From Pieris napi (lineage: Eukaryota > Arthropoda > Insecta > Lepidoptera > Pieridae): a stretch of DNA of 64,000 nt. This document shows positions 1-11,561 of this stretch, in pieces. The notes beneath the pieces are model-generated. The model saw nothing but the letters and a program-made list of their open reading frames with translations. It ran no database searches and was not told the origin of the DNA. Location: assembly GCF_905475465.1 (NCBI RefSeq), contig NC_062245.1, positions 12,930,352 through 12,994,351 on the forward strand, in the 5' to 3' direction. The position numbers and the translations under genes were made by a program. Every line of letters starts with the position of its first letter. Position 1 is the stretch's first letter.

Positions 1-3000
1 TTAATGAAATGGGTTATTGTATGGGTATTGTGCTCCTTTTACACCTGAATATCTCTCGTTGATATAATTGTTAGGTGTGTTCATTACAGTTCCATTTTAA
101 TACAAATAATCGTTTTGTTCTGCCTCTTGACACGACACAATATGATATAATTGATTATTTATTTATGCTTAAGTCACCGAATGTTCCAAAATTCTAAGTA
201 GACTCATTTTATTAACAAAACACTGCATGTTATCATGATTCAATACGACCACTGTCAGTTTATTGCTTATGCCTCGCAATATTTTCCTTCTCAACGAAGA
301 ATATTGATTACTTTTGAATTGGTGCCAAAAGATAAAACAAACCTATTTCAATAACTTCTTCGTCGTATTTCATAAAGGCGACTTTGTTTGATGATGTGGT
401 TATTGACAGGGATTGATTCACCAAGATCAACATACTTTTTACTTGAAAAGAGTGTGTGTGGTGTGTGTGTTGTGCACGTAATAGGTAAATAGTTTTCGCA
501 GAAAGTAAAACCTAATAAAATTATTATAGTTCTTCACAAAAACAAAAAATGTATATTTGTCTATAGTACTTTAAAGTGTTGTAAAATTAGAGCGCAGTAG
601 TGCAGGTTGCAGCTAGACCTTGATTTTTAAATAGGTTAATTCATCAATTTATCAATAATTAGTGTGAAAACGCTTACAAATCTTGTTTTTTAGTAAATAA
701 AGCAAGGGATGAAGGTTTTAAACATTAATAAGATTAATGATATTTTCACATGCGTAGATAAAGTCAACACAAGACATAAATCATTTTGCATCAAAATATA
801 CCTTTTGTTTTAACTGTACAATGACAGAAACCACTTTAAAACTGTTAGAGCCGCGACTCACCTCTCGTAGAATGGGTAACGTGTTATTCCACTTTCATTG
901 CTTCCTTTTAACAGGACAGCATTAGATTTCCGTTTCAATATAGGACGTTAATTAAAAGTACATAACTTTAAGGCAATACTTAAAAGCGCGACTGAAAAAT
1001 TCGTACAGAAGCGTGCGATACGAGCCACGACAGAGGTCGCACTGCTACACAGTACAGGCTACGCGTCTCACGCAGTAGCAGCTTCGCGTGGGTTACGCTG
1101 TGTACTTTTCTTTCGGTTCACGAATCTTTTATGTCATAGCATTTGATAACTTCTCATACTAATATTGAATATCATTAATATTACATCTGTTTTAATATAC
1201 TGAACATATTAATATCGTAAGTAATTGAAACCCACCTTTACTAAGTAAAGATTCGTAAGAAGCTCGACAAGCACAATTAGCCCGAGGCTATTTGCATGTT
1301 AACGTAACTTCAAAGAATGTTAGAGTAGCTTTTCAAATCGCGTTACACTCTCCCCAGAATACCAATTTGAAAATAAGATAATACCATGATATCATTTGGA
1401 TAAAATATTAGACAATGTTTAAAAATGTAGAGAGCTTATCTTGAAATTAATCGTGAGAAACATAATTCCTAAACGAAATGATGATTAAGTTTCTAAAGAC
1501 ACAAAGCAGCTGCTTTTACCCGCACTAAGAACCATGGAATAAACCGGGTTTATAATACGTGACGGGAGAAACATAAAAAGTTGACGGCGTAGTAGGTTCT
1601 GTAATGACATAAGCAGTAAGACACGGGTTATTTGAGCATTCCGCTTCCGTGATTAGGGTGATAAACACTAATGTAAGTGGATTGCTTCTGTGCACTTTAG
1701 TTGTGCTATAGTTTATGGATGATACTCCAAATGTAGTTCAGTGACCCTGACGACAAAAGAGGAAACTTTCTACTTACAATAATCATGTTTAGGTGTTTGC
1801 CCAGTTCTCTTTCATTTATGTTTTGGCTTTGCTTAGGTATTGTTTATTTATTTACTACCTAAATTTTATATTTCACAACTCTATTTCACGGCTCTGGTGT
1901 AAATTATGTTATAAAAATCAAATGTAATTATAGAAATATATGCTTAGATAGGACCAGAGGCTTACCTAGTATTTTCTCGAACAATAATCTTGCTCTCAAA
2001 GGAAAAGGTACGTTAAATTACGTTCAAATATCACCGAACGCGTTGTTCCATTACGATACCTCGCAAATGCCTTCCAGCCATTCAGTTATAAGGAGAATAT
2101 TATCAGATCACGTGTGGGTCAGACTTCAACGGTTTATTCAAATTATAGATTTTTTAAATGAAAAGATTGCATTACAACTAAGGACTTTGTAAAGTAGTAT
2201 CTTTGTGCCCAATCCTAATCAGTTTATTATTTTCCTTTACTGGACGTAGCTGATCTGAATATGTCCCCTAATATTATATATATAGTCAACTGAAGCTTCA
2301 GTACGGCATGACATGACGAAATGACATACATTTATATTGAACTTCGCAATATCAACATTTGGAGAACACTCGTCGCTTTAATTAAAAAGATTAATATAGT
2401 TTCGCTAAATGAGTTTATTAATTTTTTTGTGGAATGCAACGAAGTAGGCATGTTAGCATCACTCAGATTTTTGTTAGTAAAAATAATTTAGAGCTGGGAA
2501 AATCATAAAATAAACATTATAGTGCAGGTAAAAGCGCTAAATCACGTCAAACAATTTATTGGTTATATTTTATTATGTGCCAACAAAAATACTTTGGGAA
2601 TTATTGTTATGCTTTGGTTCGCCTTTGTAAGGCGTGCACTAATCCCTTCGTGTGCTCTTAGGGGATCGATATTTTGGGCATAAGCGCTATTATTTATACC
2701 GCTTCCTTAATTTCAAATAGGTCTTCATTCTTTAGGGAATGAGTGGGCCAGTAAATAAACTTCTTGTAAAAGTTGTATTATTCCTTATATGACCTTTCAC
2801 TGGTCACGTACAATTACAAGTGGTGGCGCACGTTCGCGTCGCCCCACCGTACAATAATAATTTAAGTTGCGCCTGATATAAAACTTGCGCAATAACGCAA
2901 CAATTATCGTATATCCAAAACATTTTGTATAGAGAGTTTATTGTACCGGTTTAAGTGTTAAGAAATCCAAAAACTAGTTTCAAGGTTTCTATAAATGTCA

Positions 3001-3515
3001 ACTGTTAAAAAGTTAATATGTAATAAATATTCGTTTTATTCGACGTCATGGCTGTCCCAAACCTACGATGATCATGAACAGTTGTCAGTGGGACATCAAG
3101 CATTGGCGGTAATTAAAATGTTAAATAAATGTTTTATAATTCACACTTCATCTTCATAATAACTACAAAACGGAACCACGCGTGAGATCGCTTCTGTGGT
3201 TCGTCGTCGACTCAATAGTAACTCAATTATCGCCAAGATATTGGGAAGGTTAAGTAACAAACTTGGAAAAGATGACTATATTCTATTTGTGGAGATAGTT
3301 ATCGATAAGAAAGTTTTTAGTGCATTCGTTTTTGTAAATGTCACTATATCCTATCTTGGCCAGCGCGCAGTCACAGGGTCTTGGTATAGCTGTATTACAA
3401 ATTTTAACTGAACAAAGTAAAGAAGTAACTAGATAAATTCTTGGGAGCTACAGCCTACGCTTTTCCGAAAAATAAATCCTAAATCTCATAACATAACATT
3501 TCTTGGCAAATATTT
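1..3515. other. AT-rich subtelomeric DNA, no gene seen
   Basis: AT-rich sequence with frequent stops in all frames. The only open stretch above 60 codons (3196-3411) lacks an ATG start and has no recognisable domain. A GC-richer island lies near 1000-1100 and a 14-bp palindrome (ACTGAAGCTTCAGT) near 2290. I recognise no gene or element here. Confidence 0.6.
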
Positions 3516-3829
3516 TCAGGTGTGCGGAGAGGCTATGGAATTCACTTGTGGATAGCGGACATATCAAGTTTGCTTCACTTTCTTCCTTTAGATCTCTACT
3601 GTTCAAGCATTACCTTTTCACATCGCATCCCTAACTACTACTACCGTACTACTAGCTCCTACTAACCGAATAAGCTTTTAATAAGGAAATTAAGCTAATT
3701 CATGTAAAAGGGCATATGCCCTAAATATGTTATAATTATTGCTTTGTTTTGTCCATCCTTTGTTGTTTAAGTAATTGTATATGTTGTGTAGTTTTGCACT
3801 TCTTAGATCATTATTTTTTCCCTTACGGT

Positions 3830-3970
3830 GGCTGCCTGGAAGTGATCGCTCGAAAGCGATAAATCCGCCCGTTACCCTCCTTATTATTTAATTAAGTATA
3901 TTAATTGTATATATTATGTATTTCTTGTATTGTATTTCTTGCAACCACTAGTAAATAAATAAATAATATT
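3830..3970 (+). mobile_element. 3' tail of an old LINE-like element (fragment)
   Basis: A perfect short hairpin (ATCGCT, four-base loop, AGCGAT at 3845-3860) follows a GGTGGCTGCCTGG context and precedes a CCGCCCGTTACC stretch. The fragment ends in a TAAA microsatellite (3952-3968). This hairpin-plus-simple-tail pattern resembles 3' ends of widespread arthropod LINEs. No coding part remains upstream that I can recognise, so the clade is not assigned. Confidence 0.35.
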
Positions 3971-6190
3971 AACATATATATATAAAGATCCCAGTTTGTC
4001 ACTTTAGAAATTAATACCAAATATTTCTTTTCGTATACATAATGACAACTGTCTATAACGACAGTAAATGCGCGTCCCTTAATCGTCGCTTATAGTTAGC
4101 ATTGTAGTGATTTATTAAGATACATCTCCTATGTAAAAGAAACAATAAAAATACATCGATAACAAAATAAATTAAACATAACTAAAACTAAAGATACATA
4201 AAATACTATAACGGTCAAGAAATTAAATTAAATTACAGTAATTAAAAAAACTATGTATTACGACAGTCGAGGACTGTGACGCATCGCGCGTGGTTTCCAC
4301 TTTTTTAACCTTTGACTCGTTCTACGTTTGACTCGGCAGCTCACGTCAAGACTTTTAGAAAACATTAGTGTAAAATACTGACAGCGAATATAATGTGTTA
4401 AAATAACTACCGATCCCGACGTTTAGGCACACCAAATATCTATGCAAAAAGCAAGTTTTTAATACTTACACATAATATATAAATATGTTAAAAAGATTCA
4501 TCGATTTTATAATCATAAAAAATTACATAAGTACCTACATGAGTTAAATTTGGAATATCAAAAAGGCTTTCTCTTCCATATCTTATAATATAATATGATG
4601 TTAACTGTTAAAGCTGCTGTCAAAGCTGCTAAAGTTGTCGAACAAAAGTCAATTTAACTTCAGTGGTCATGTATGCTCATAATATAAAGAATGGCCAAAT
4701 GTATTACCGGAATTTGAGTACGATTGAAGAAAAAAAACAGTGTATTTTGCCAAAAATTCCATTTTATATACCTACACCGAGGCTTTATATTATATAGTTT
4801 TGATTAAAAACAAAAGGATTCGTGTACTGAACTAATCAGGCTATAATATTGTTGTTTGTGTAAGCTTTCCTAACGGTGAAAATGTTTTGCTAAGATGACT
4901 AAATCCATAACATATCTACATCCCTTGGTTTATATATGTTATAGCCGTATTATATATACAACATTTTTACATTATAAAATATAAATCAGCTGAGGGATTT
5001 CCAACGGTCGGCAAAGCGGCTTACTCTCAATTGCAATACGAACGAGAAATATAAAAATAATTAAGACGAAAAAACTTCACATCTTTCCAAAGAAAATTGT
5101 TTTGAATATAAACGTTTTGATACTTCATTATTTATAGCTTTACAATATAGTTTATGACATTTCTAATATTGCTATTAATTCCATTCCAATAACATTAATT
5201 CTTTTTTTACCAATTTATGAGAGAAACACGAGTGCTCGATTAAAAGTAGGTACCAAGATACCCTTATGATAGGTATTGTATACTTGCGTTAAATATACTT
5301 ACCACTTTTTATGTTATTTTAAATACACTTTTATTGGATCTACAATCTAAAACAAAGATTTCCTCGATAGATTCTTAGGGTTCGACGATCTTGAACGATT
5401 TGCAAAATTCATCAAATTTGCAGAATCTGACGAGCCATTTATTTAAAAAAACAATGTATGGTTCCCATTATACAATATAATAAAATAAAATAATCGTCAT
5501 ACATTCGACACAAAGTAGATCGACTCGTTATAATAATTATTCCTTGATGTCCTCGTACTTTAATCAATCCGCAAAATCCTTTGATGTCGCCGACAGCCAA
5601 AAGCTAGTTGCGCGCCGCTTTCGCTTCGTATTTCGCACATTACATTTAGATGTATAACTAACTACCTTTTGTGTAAAAATCATAATATGCTATGTATGGT
5701 ACCTATTACAGTAAAATTAATAACATTAGTTGACCTAATTTCATCAAGGCATTAAACGTGAACGAAATTAAAAGATCCATTTTTCTAAGTTAGGTCTTTA
5801 AATCTGTTTTTTTCAAAACTTGCCTCAGCATTTTAACGTTGTACACATTAACGCTCAGAGTATTACAGCACATCACACAGATCTGCTTACGTTGGCCTCG
5901 AAAGACATCCATGCCATACTTATTTCTAAAACATGGTTCAATCCTTCAATTTATTGTAATTAATATTTCTATCAATTAACGTAAAACCATTAAAAAAAAT
6001 TGTGTACATAAACGGCATTGCTCAGAAACTACCAAATGGATTTTGATATTGTTTTCACCAATAGATAGTGTAATTTATAAGGAAGGTTTAAACTCAAAAT
6101 ATCTATAAAGATATGATGAATAATCATATTATATAGAATAATAGGTAAACAACTACACTTATGAACGTCAAAAAAGAAGTAAAATTAATT
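3971..6190. other. AT-rich subtelomeric DNA, no gene seen
   Basis: Very AT-rich sequence with many stops in all frames. No ORF, RNA gene or clear repeat was recognised. Confidence 0.55.
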
Positions 6191-6204
6191 GTAAATTTAC
6201 ATTT

Positions 6205-6510
6205 ACTACCAGTTCGCAAATCAAGTGCGTAGAGCGGGCAAGAAGAACTGGCGGAGAAAGTAGTAGTCACTATCTTAATCCGCTCGATTATGATTTATTT
6301 GTTGTATTTATTTGTACCCGATGCATTTTAATAAAAATTACACCACAAGATAGCATTTTATATGGAACGTTTTGATGTAAACTTCATAATGTTTTTATGA
6401 TAATAGACTGAAATATGTACATATACGTAATTTTCTCAAAACTACATAACGGATTTTGATTAAAATTACACCACAAGATAGCGCATTTTATAAGGTTTTG
6501 ATGTATACTT
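6205..6510. repeat. Dispersed-repeat-like sequence with imperfect duplication
   Basis: The stretch near 6210-6270 (AGTTCGCAAATCAAG, then GGGCAAGAAGAACTGGC) resembles a dispersed sequence I associate with lepidopteran genomes; this is from memory and uncertain. Just downstream, AAAATTACACCACAAGATAGC followed by TTTTGATGTA-type sequence occurs twice (about 6330-6395 and 6455-6505), an imperfect direct duplication. The second copy is interrupted by the interstitial telomeric patch. Confidence 0.35.
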
Positions 6511-6511
6511 C

Positions 6512-6530
6512 GGTTAGGTTAGGTTAGGTT
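6512..6530 (+). repeat. Interstitial telomeric patch, about 4 x GGTTA
   Basis: Just under four units of GGTTA lie in unique AT-rich DNA, about 1 kb inside the first long array and in the same orientation. They are immediately followed by a GC-rich segment, so this may be an old telomeric insertion junction or a repaired break. Confidence 0.7.
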
Positions 6531-6800
6531 CCTACCCGCGGATCGGATGGATTTACCCGCGGCTCCTAGGCTTGTCGAGCCGGGGGGGGCCAGTATCTGG
6601 AGCAGTGCCGTCGCAAAGAGGAAGCAAATAAGGAGGTTAAACAGGCTGGCCTTTATTTTGGAGGCCGGTCTCTGGAGAGGGCATCAGCGCCCAGCGGAAA
6701 CGAGTCCGCTAGTCCCTGACAAGCTGGAATGATCTCAAAGGTGAAACTGAGGGACCTTTGCTTTGTGCGGGGGGTGACTAGGGAGGAGGGACCCTTTTTT
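6531..6800 (+). other. GC-rich unclassified insert next to telomeric patch
   Basis: An abrupt GC-rich block starts directly after the GGTTA patch and ends near a T-run (about 6787-6801). It has a 61-codon open frame (6547-6732) with no recognisable domain. Sharp composition change and flanking repeats suggest a mobile-element fragment, but I cannot name the family. Confidence 0.35.
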
Positions 6801-6830
6801 TTACGAAGAAGGATTACTATTGCAATGACT

Positions 6831-7200
6831 GTGGAATTTTAGACAAAAGAAAAGAATTTGATGCGGATGCAAATTACCGGAGTTGAGTGGTAAAAACTAA
6901 AAATATAAATTTTTAACTTTTTATCGCAAGATTTTACTTTCTAGTCGGACAACCAAATTGTATTAAATGAACTATTTAGAGGATAAAATAAAATAGAAAA
7001 AATATTAAAATACCTAGCGCGAAATTTTGACGAAGATTTTAATTTAGGGACTAGCGTAATTCTTTGTTGTTGCTAATGACGATAGGATTAGAATAAGTGG
7101 AATTTTAGACAAAAGAAAAGAATTTCTTTATTATAGGTGCAAATTTCGATAGTTTGTAAGGGTGTGATAAAAATATATAATTTTTATTAACTTTTTGCCT
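6831..7200 (+). repeat. Imperfect direct duplication, about 270-bp offset
   Basis: GGAATTTTAGACAAAAGAAA occurs near 6833 and again near 7100. Each is followed by a diverged stretch containing AAATATA and TTAACTTTTT. This looks like an old tandem duplication in the subtelomere. Confidence 0.5.
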
Positions 7201-7306
7201 CTGGATGATTGTGTGTGTATTAAACTGTAGCTAACCGTGGGTTTAAGGACAATAAAAAAAAAAGTTTGTACCGTTAAAATTAATGATGGCATGGCTGGCC
7301 GGGCGG

Positions 7307-7334
7307 TTTTTTTTTTTTTTTTTTTTTTTTTTTC
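7307..7334 (-). other. Poly(T) tract, possible retroposed 3' end
   Basis: A run of about 28 T is followed by three AATTTAAT-type units and is not part of a telomeric insertion. It may be the poly(A) of a minus-strand retroposed sequence, but no source element is recognisable. The remaining 7335-7529 is unremarkable and ends abruptly at the first GGTTAGG. Confidence 0.35.
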
Positions 7335-7529
7335 AATAATTTAATAATTTAATAATTGGATAATAAGTCCTACTGGGTTTTGTTTCATAGGAGAGAGAGA
7401 GTGATCTTGTATGTAGGTTTCGTTTTTATCAAGTATACTAGATGGCGCTAGATGTTAAGTAAAACGCGATAACGTTGAATGGGAAACACATCATAAGAAG
7501 TCTATGCTTGTATATTACGTCTTCGACGA

Positions 7530-7718
7530 GGTTAGGTTAGGTTAGGTTAGGTTAGGTTAGGTTAGGTTAGGTTAGGTTAGGTTAGGTTAGGTTAGGTTAG
7601 GTTAGGTTAGGTTAGGTTAGGTTAGGTTAGGTTAGGTTAGGTTAGGTTAGGTTAGGTTAGGTTAGGTTAGGTTAGGTTAGGTTAGGTTAGGTTAGGTTAG
7701 GTTAGGTTAGGTTAGGTT

Positions 7719-7721
<3 letters not shown>
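7530..7721 (+). repeat. (TTAGG)n block 1, about 38 repeats
   Basis: Uninterrupted insect-type telomeric repeats, the most internal long block. The left border is an abrupt junction with subtelomeric DNA. On the right it runs directly into the poly(T) of element G-A. Confidence 0.98.
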
Positions 7722-7754
<33 letters not shown>

Positions 7755-7770
7755 CCTTTTAATTGTTAGT

Positions 7771-7787
7771 AGGCCTACCATCCCCGG
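7771..7787 (-). promoter_or_regulatory. TRAS-type 3'-terminal motif (G-A)
   Basis: Just inside the poly(A), the sense strand reads CCGGGGATGGTAGGCCT. The same block, with small changes, is found at the same place in T-A (30272-30288), T-B (44917-44930) and G-B (53295-53312). G-A and T-A also share TTAGCTTAG a little upstream. A likely recognition site for the reverse transcriptase, by inference. Confidence 0.65.
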
Positions 7788-7859
7788 CGACTAACGCCCC
7801 GGGGCCGAGGAAGCTAAGCTAAATACTGCTTGAAGTCTTTATTAAAGTAAAACAAATAT

Positions 7860-9450
7860 ATACAGTGGTTGTGGATTAGGTGGTTGAGGGTTGGTTTTGC
7901 TATTTGATACAATTCTTTTCCCTCAACCACCTGAACAGAGTCCACGTCTTAAAACTAGTAATTATATAAAAAAAGTGAAAGTGAAATATTAACAGGTTAT
8001 TTTGTGCTTAAATAAGTAGGTTGATACAATAAAATTTTTAACAACAAAGTAGTAGATAAAAGTGGTTATATAATTATTAAAGTAACAGTTGTGTTTATTA
8101 TTATATAGGTATTAGGAATTAAACGCGGGTAGGTTGTTGAGGGTCGGTTCTGCTATTAGATACAATAACCTTCCCTCAGCCGCCCAATTTAAGTCCGCTT
8201 CCTAATACCTACATTAAACATAACACAAACAAAATTTAGAACTAAAGTAAAATAAAAATGTAAAAATACACACTGGAATGAATAAGACAGTTGTTATAAA
8301 ATTAAGTTTAAACAGATAGGCTTTAATAATGAGCCTGTAAATGACTGTACTGGTGTTTAGGAGTTGGACACGGGTAGGTTGTTGAGGGTCGGTTCTGCTA
8401 TTAGATACAATAACCTTCCCTCAGTCGCCCAATTTAAGTCCGCTTCCTAACACCAATATTAAACATATCACAGACAAAATTTAGAATTAAAGTAAAAAAT
8501 AAAAATGTAAAAATACACAATGGAATGGAATAAAACAGTTGTTATAAGATTAAGTTTAAACAGATAGGCTTTAATAATGTGCCTGTAAATGACCATGATG
8601 GTGTTTGGAGTTGGACACGGGTAGGTTGTTGAGGGTCGGTTCTGCTATTAGATACAATAACCTTCCCTCAGCCGCCCAATTTAAGTCCGCTTCCTAACAC
8701 CAACACTAAACATAACACAAGCAAAATTTGGAGTTAAAGTAAAATAAAAATGTAAAAATACACAATGGAATGGAATAAAACAGTTGTTATAAAATTGAGT
8801 TTAAACTGATAGGCTTTAATAATGTGCCTGTAAATGACTGTGCTGGTGTTTGGAGTTGGACACGGGTAGGTTGTTGAGGGTCGGTTCTGCTATTAGATAC
8901 AATAACCTTCCCTCAGCCGCCCAATTTAAGTCCGCTTCCTAACACCAACATTAAACATAACACAAACAAAATTTGGAGTTAAAGAAAAATAAAAATGAAA
9001 AAATATACAGTGGAATGGAATAAAACAGTTGTTATAAAATTAAGTTTAAACAGATAGGCTTTAATAATGTGCCTGTAAATGACTATGTTGGTGTTTGGAG
9101 TTGGACACGGGTAGGTTGTTGAGGGTCGGCTCTGCTATTAGATACAATAACCGACCCTCAGCCGTCCGGTTTAAGCCCGCTTCTTAACACCAACACAATA
9201 TAATATAATATTACAAAGAAAAATTTTTCAATATTAAACATAGAAAAGTTTAGCATTTACTTATGCAGTTAATATAACGCTAAATTTAAACAAGGGTGAG
9301 CCGTGATTAATTGTGCTTATAATTATGCAGGCGTTTAGAGTTGGACACGGGTGGGTTGTTGAGGGTCGGCTCTGCTATTTGATACAATAACCGACCCTCA
9401 GCCGTCCGGTTTAAGCCCGCTTCTTAACACCAACACAATATAATGTTACA
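7860..9450 (-). repeat. 3' tandem array of G-A, 7 units of about 245 bp
   Basis: The core GTTGAGGG recurs at 7883, 8136, 8381, 8628, 8873, 9118 and 9358. In each unit about 100 bases can form a long hairpin, for example 8600-8701: outer arm GGTGTTTGGA against TCCTAACACC, inner arm GAGGG against CCCTC. The apical region CTGCTATTAGATACAATA is nearly invariant. The other half of each unit is AT-rich and drifts faster. Confidence 0.85.
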
Positions 9451-10283
9451 AAGAAAAAATTTACAATATTAAACATAGAAAGTTTTACATTTACACATAC
9501 AGTTGATACAAGGTTAAACTCAAACAGGGATAATCTATAGTGAATTGTGTTTGTATATATTAAACCTAGTAATAGGATAATCCGTAACTAGTTACACAAA
9601 CGAGATTACAAATGAAGTGAAGTAGAGCTAAAATTATAGTTAAACAAGAATACACAATGAAATGGTATTAAACTTATAGTATATAAAAAAAAAGATATAT
9701 AGAAATGGGATCAATATAATTAATTATGTTTAGTACAGATGATATTTACACAGTAAAGTGGGATTAGAATTTCCTATTTAATGAAAAATAGTAGGAATAA
9801 ATTTGTGATTAAAGTTTAACATCAGTTAGTGGTAGTTAGTAATTGAATCGAAGTTAAGTTAAATATTAAATGTTGGGTATTATAATTGTAAAAAGAGTAA
9901 AAGGTAATATATGAATAGAAGTAACTTTATACATTTTGTACGGGTGAGGGTGGATTACTTGCAGATTAATTATTAAGTGTGAGTATAAGATATGAAATAT
10001 CTTTGTTAGCTTTGATAGAGCACACGAGGTTTGGGAAGGGTTGTGTTGTTTAATAAGGGGTAGGGATTGTGGTTGTTTTCGTGTTTTAGTGTAGGTAACC
10101 TAGAGGAGGTGCAGCGTGTAAAGGTCGTTGAAAATTTTGTCGTTTTCGATTTTAAAGGAGGTTTTGTATAGGTAGACAAATGCTCCAGTGCGAGTGCTGC
10201 GCGTTGAGGTCGCAATTAATGTGAGTGTTTAATTCAGTGTGTAATTGTGTTGTTTAATGTGAAATTAGTGTTTTGTGCATGTT
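9451..10283 (-). other. AT-rich non-coding stretch between ORF1 and array in G-A
   Basis: This is where ORF2 would be expected in a TRAS element. It holds AT-rich sequence without an endonuclease or RT remnant. A 69-codon open frame at 10006-10215 is not maintained in G-B. Confidence 0.6.
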
Positions 10284-11561
10284 TTAAATGTAGTTAATTT
10301 TTGCCTCAACGCGGGCACGCATAGCTGTAACTTTGGGGCATTTGTCTGAGTCGGCGCGGTGTAGAGTGCCGGTGTTGGTGTTAAATTGTTTGTTATGTTC
10401 TGCGCAATTGGTGCAGTTGTGTACTTCGGCCTTGCACTCCGCTGTAGGATGGTGAGCGGAGCACTTGGCGCATGTGGGTGTGGTGTTGGGGCAGCGGCTC
10501 TTTGTGTGTCCGAAATTTAGGCAGTTTTGACACTGCCTAAATGGTGAGAAGTTGTCACTATGGACCCGCTGCATCCCTATGTTAACTCTGCCTAGGTCGG
10601 CGAACGCCTTCCAGGCAGAGGGTGTTGTGTTTAGAACCGCGTTGTACAGTGTAGTGTTTCTGTTGTTAGCAATGAATTTTATAGTAAATGTGTGATTAGC
10701 TAGTGTGATGTTTTGGTCTTTTATTGTTTTAGTAAGTTCGAATTCGGGAATTGTTTTCTTTATGCCTTTTAGTATAATCATTGGGTCTAAGCGCTTTTCC
10801 TCTTGAGTGTTTATTTTTGTGTTATTTTGTAGTCGTGTAAGTGTGTGTAGTTTGTGCTCTTCTCTTTCGAAAACGAGTTTAATTTTGTGTTTTGAAAGCG
10901 GGGTGACCTTTAAAGGGGCGTATCCGCCCTCTCTGAAATTAACGGTTCTACTGATTTGTGTCAGTATCTGTTCTGTTGTGTCGAGACCCTCTCCGGACAC
11001 GATGATGGAAGGCCCTGCAGGGGGTTTGGGCGTGGCGGCGGCCTTAGCGTAGGATTGATGAGTCTTATGCGGGTCCGCCGACACTGGTTGTATCTCCGGC
11101 GGCGCGGGTTTAGGGGATGCCTTAATAACCCTGGTGTGTTCCTGCAAGGCCTTATTCGATTCATCGAGTAACCGAGAGTGGGCCTCGAGTTTGTCTAACA
11201 GTTGTTGTTGTGTGGTGTCTTTTGTTGGTGTAACTGTTGTATTGGTGGCCTGTGTCGTGAGGGGTTTGGGAGGGGAGGGGGTGGAGGGGTCGAGCATGGC
11301 GATGACTCCAAAGAGGCCGTTTATTGCCTCTGTGATCGAGGTTTTGAGATCACCCTTTAGGTTGCGGGAGGCTACTACTGCGTCCAAGCCTTTCTTTCTA
11401 TAGTCTCTCGCCATCTCTATGTATGTAGACTCCGCAGGGGGAGCTGAACGGGCGAAGGACGGGCTCAGGGTGTCCACTAGGGACCGCCTGGCAGCTGCTG
11501 TGGTCGTGTGAGGTGACAGAATGTCGGATTTGGATGATTTGGGAGGGGTTCTGGGTAACAT
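10284..11561 (-). CDS. TRAS-type Gag (ORF1) of G-A, 425 aa
   Basis: A nucleic-acid-binding Gag-like ORF1 protein. It starts at an ATG with the N-terminal RTPPK motif also present in T-A (RTPPK) and T-B (RTPTK) ORF1. Then follow an ASRNLKGDLK block matching the T-B ARNLKGEIK block, a Pro/Thr-rich linker, a conserved domain around residues 255-340 (DPMIILKGIKK; T-B has DPLVVLRDVIK), and three Cys/His knuckles from about residue 342, beginning CQNCLNFGHTKSRC. It is somewhat shorter than T-A (458) and T-B (486) ORF1. It is the only ORF of the element. It is identical to the G-B protein except Val versus Ala in the AVVAS/AVAAS segment. By eye about nine other differences between the two genes are synonymous, arguing for purifying selection. 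Expected role: packaging its own RNA and possibly telomere targeting. Confidence 0.88.
   Translation of the reverse strand: MLPRTPPKSSKSDILSPHTTTAAARRSLVDTLSPSFARSAPPAESTYIEMARDYRKKGLDAVVASRNLKGDLKTSITEAINGLFGVIAMLDPSTPSPPKPLTTQATNTTVTPTKDTTQQQLLDKLEAHSRLLDESNKALQEHTRVIKASPKPAPPEIQPVSADPHKTHQSYAKAAATPKPPAGPSIIVSGEGLDTTEQILTQISRTVNFREGGYAPLKVTPLSKHKIKLVFEREEHKLHTLTRLQNNTKINTQEEKRLDPMIILKGIKKTIPEFELTKTIKDQNITLANHTFTIKFIANNRNTTLYNAVLNTTPSAWKAFADLGRVNIGMQRVHSDNFSPFRQCQNCLNFGHTKSRCPNTTPTCAKCSAHHPTAECKAEVHNCTNCAEHNKQFNTNTGTLHRADSDKCPKVTAMRARVEAKINYI

Noticed and set aside
3196..3411. 71-codon open frame in the subtelomere
   Set aside because: Starts with GTG, no domain, AT-rich context; compatible with chance.
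6547..6732. 61-codon open frame in the GC-rich insert
   Set aside because: No recognisable protein family; short open frames are expected in GC-rich DNA.
10006..10215. 69-codon frame downstream of the G-A Gag as a possible ORF2 start
   Set aside because: Not preserved in G-B and no endonuclease motif.
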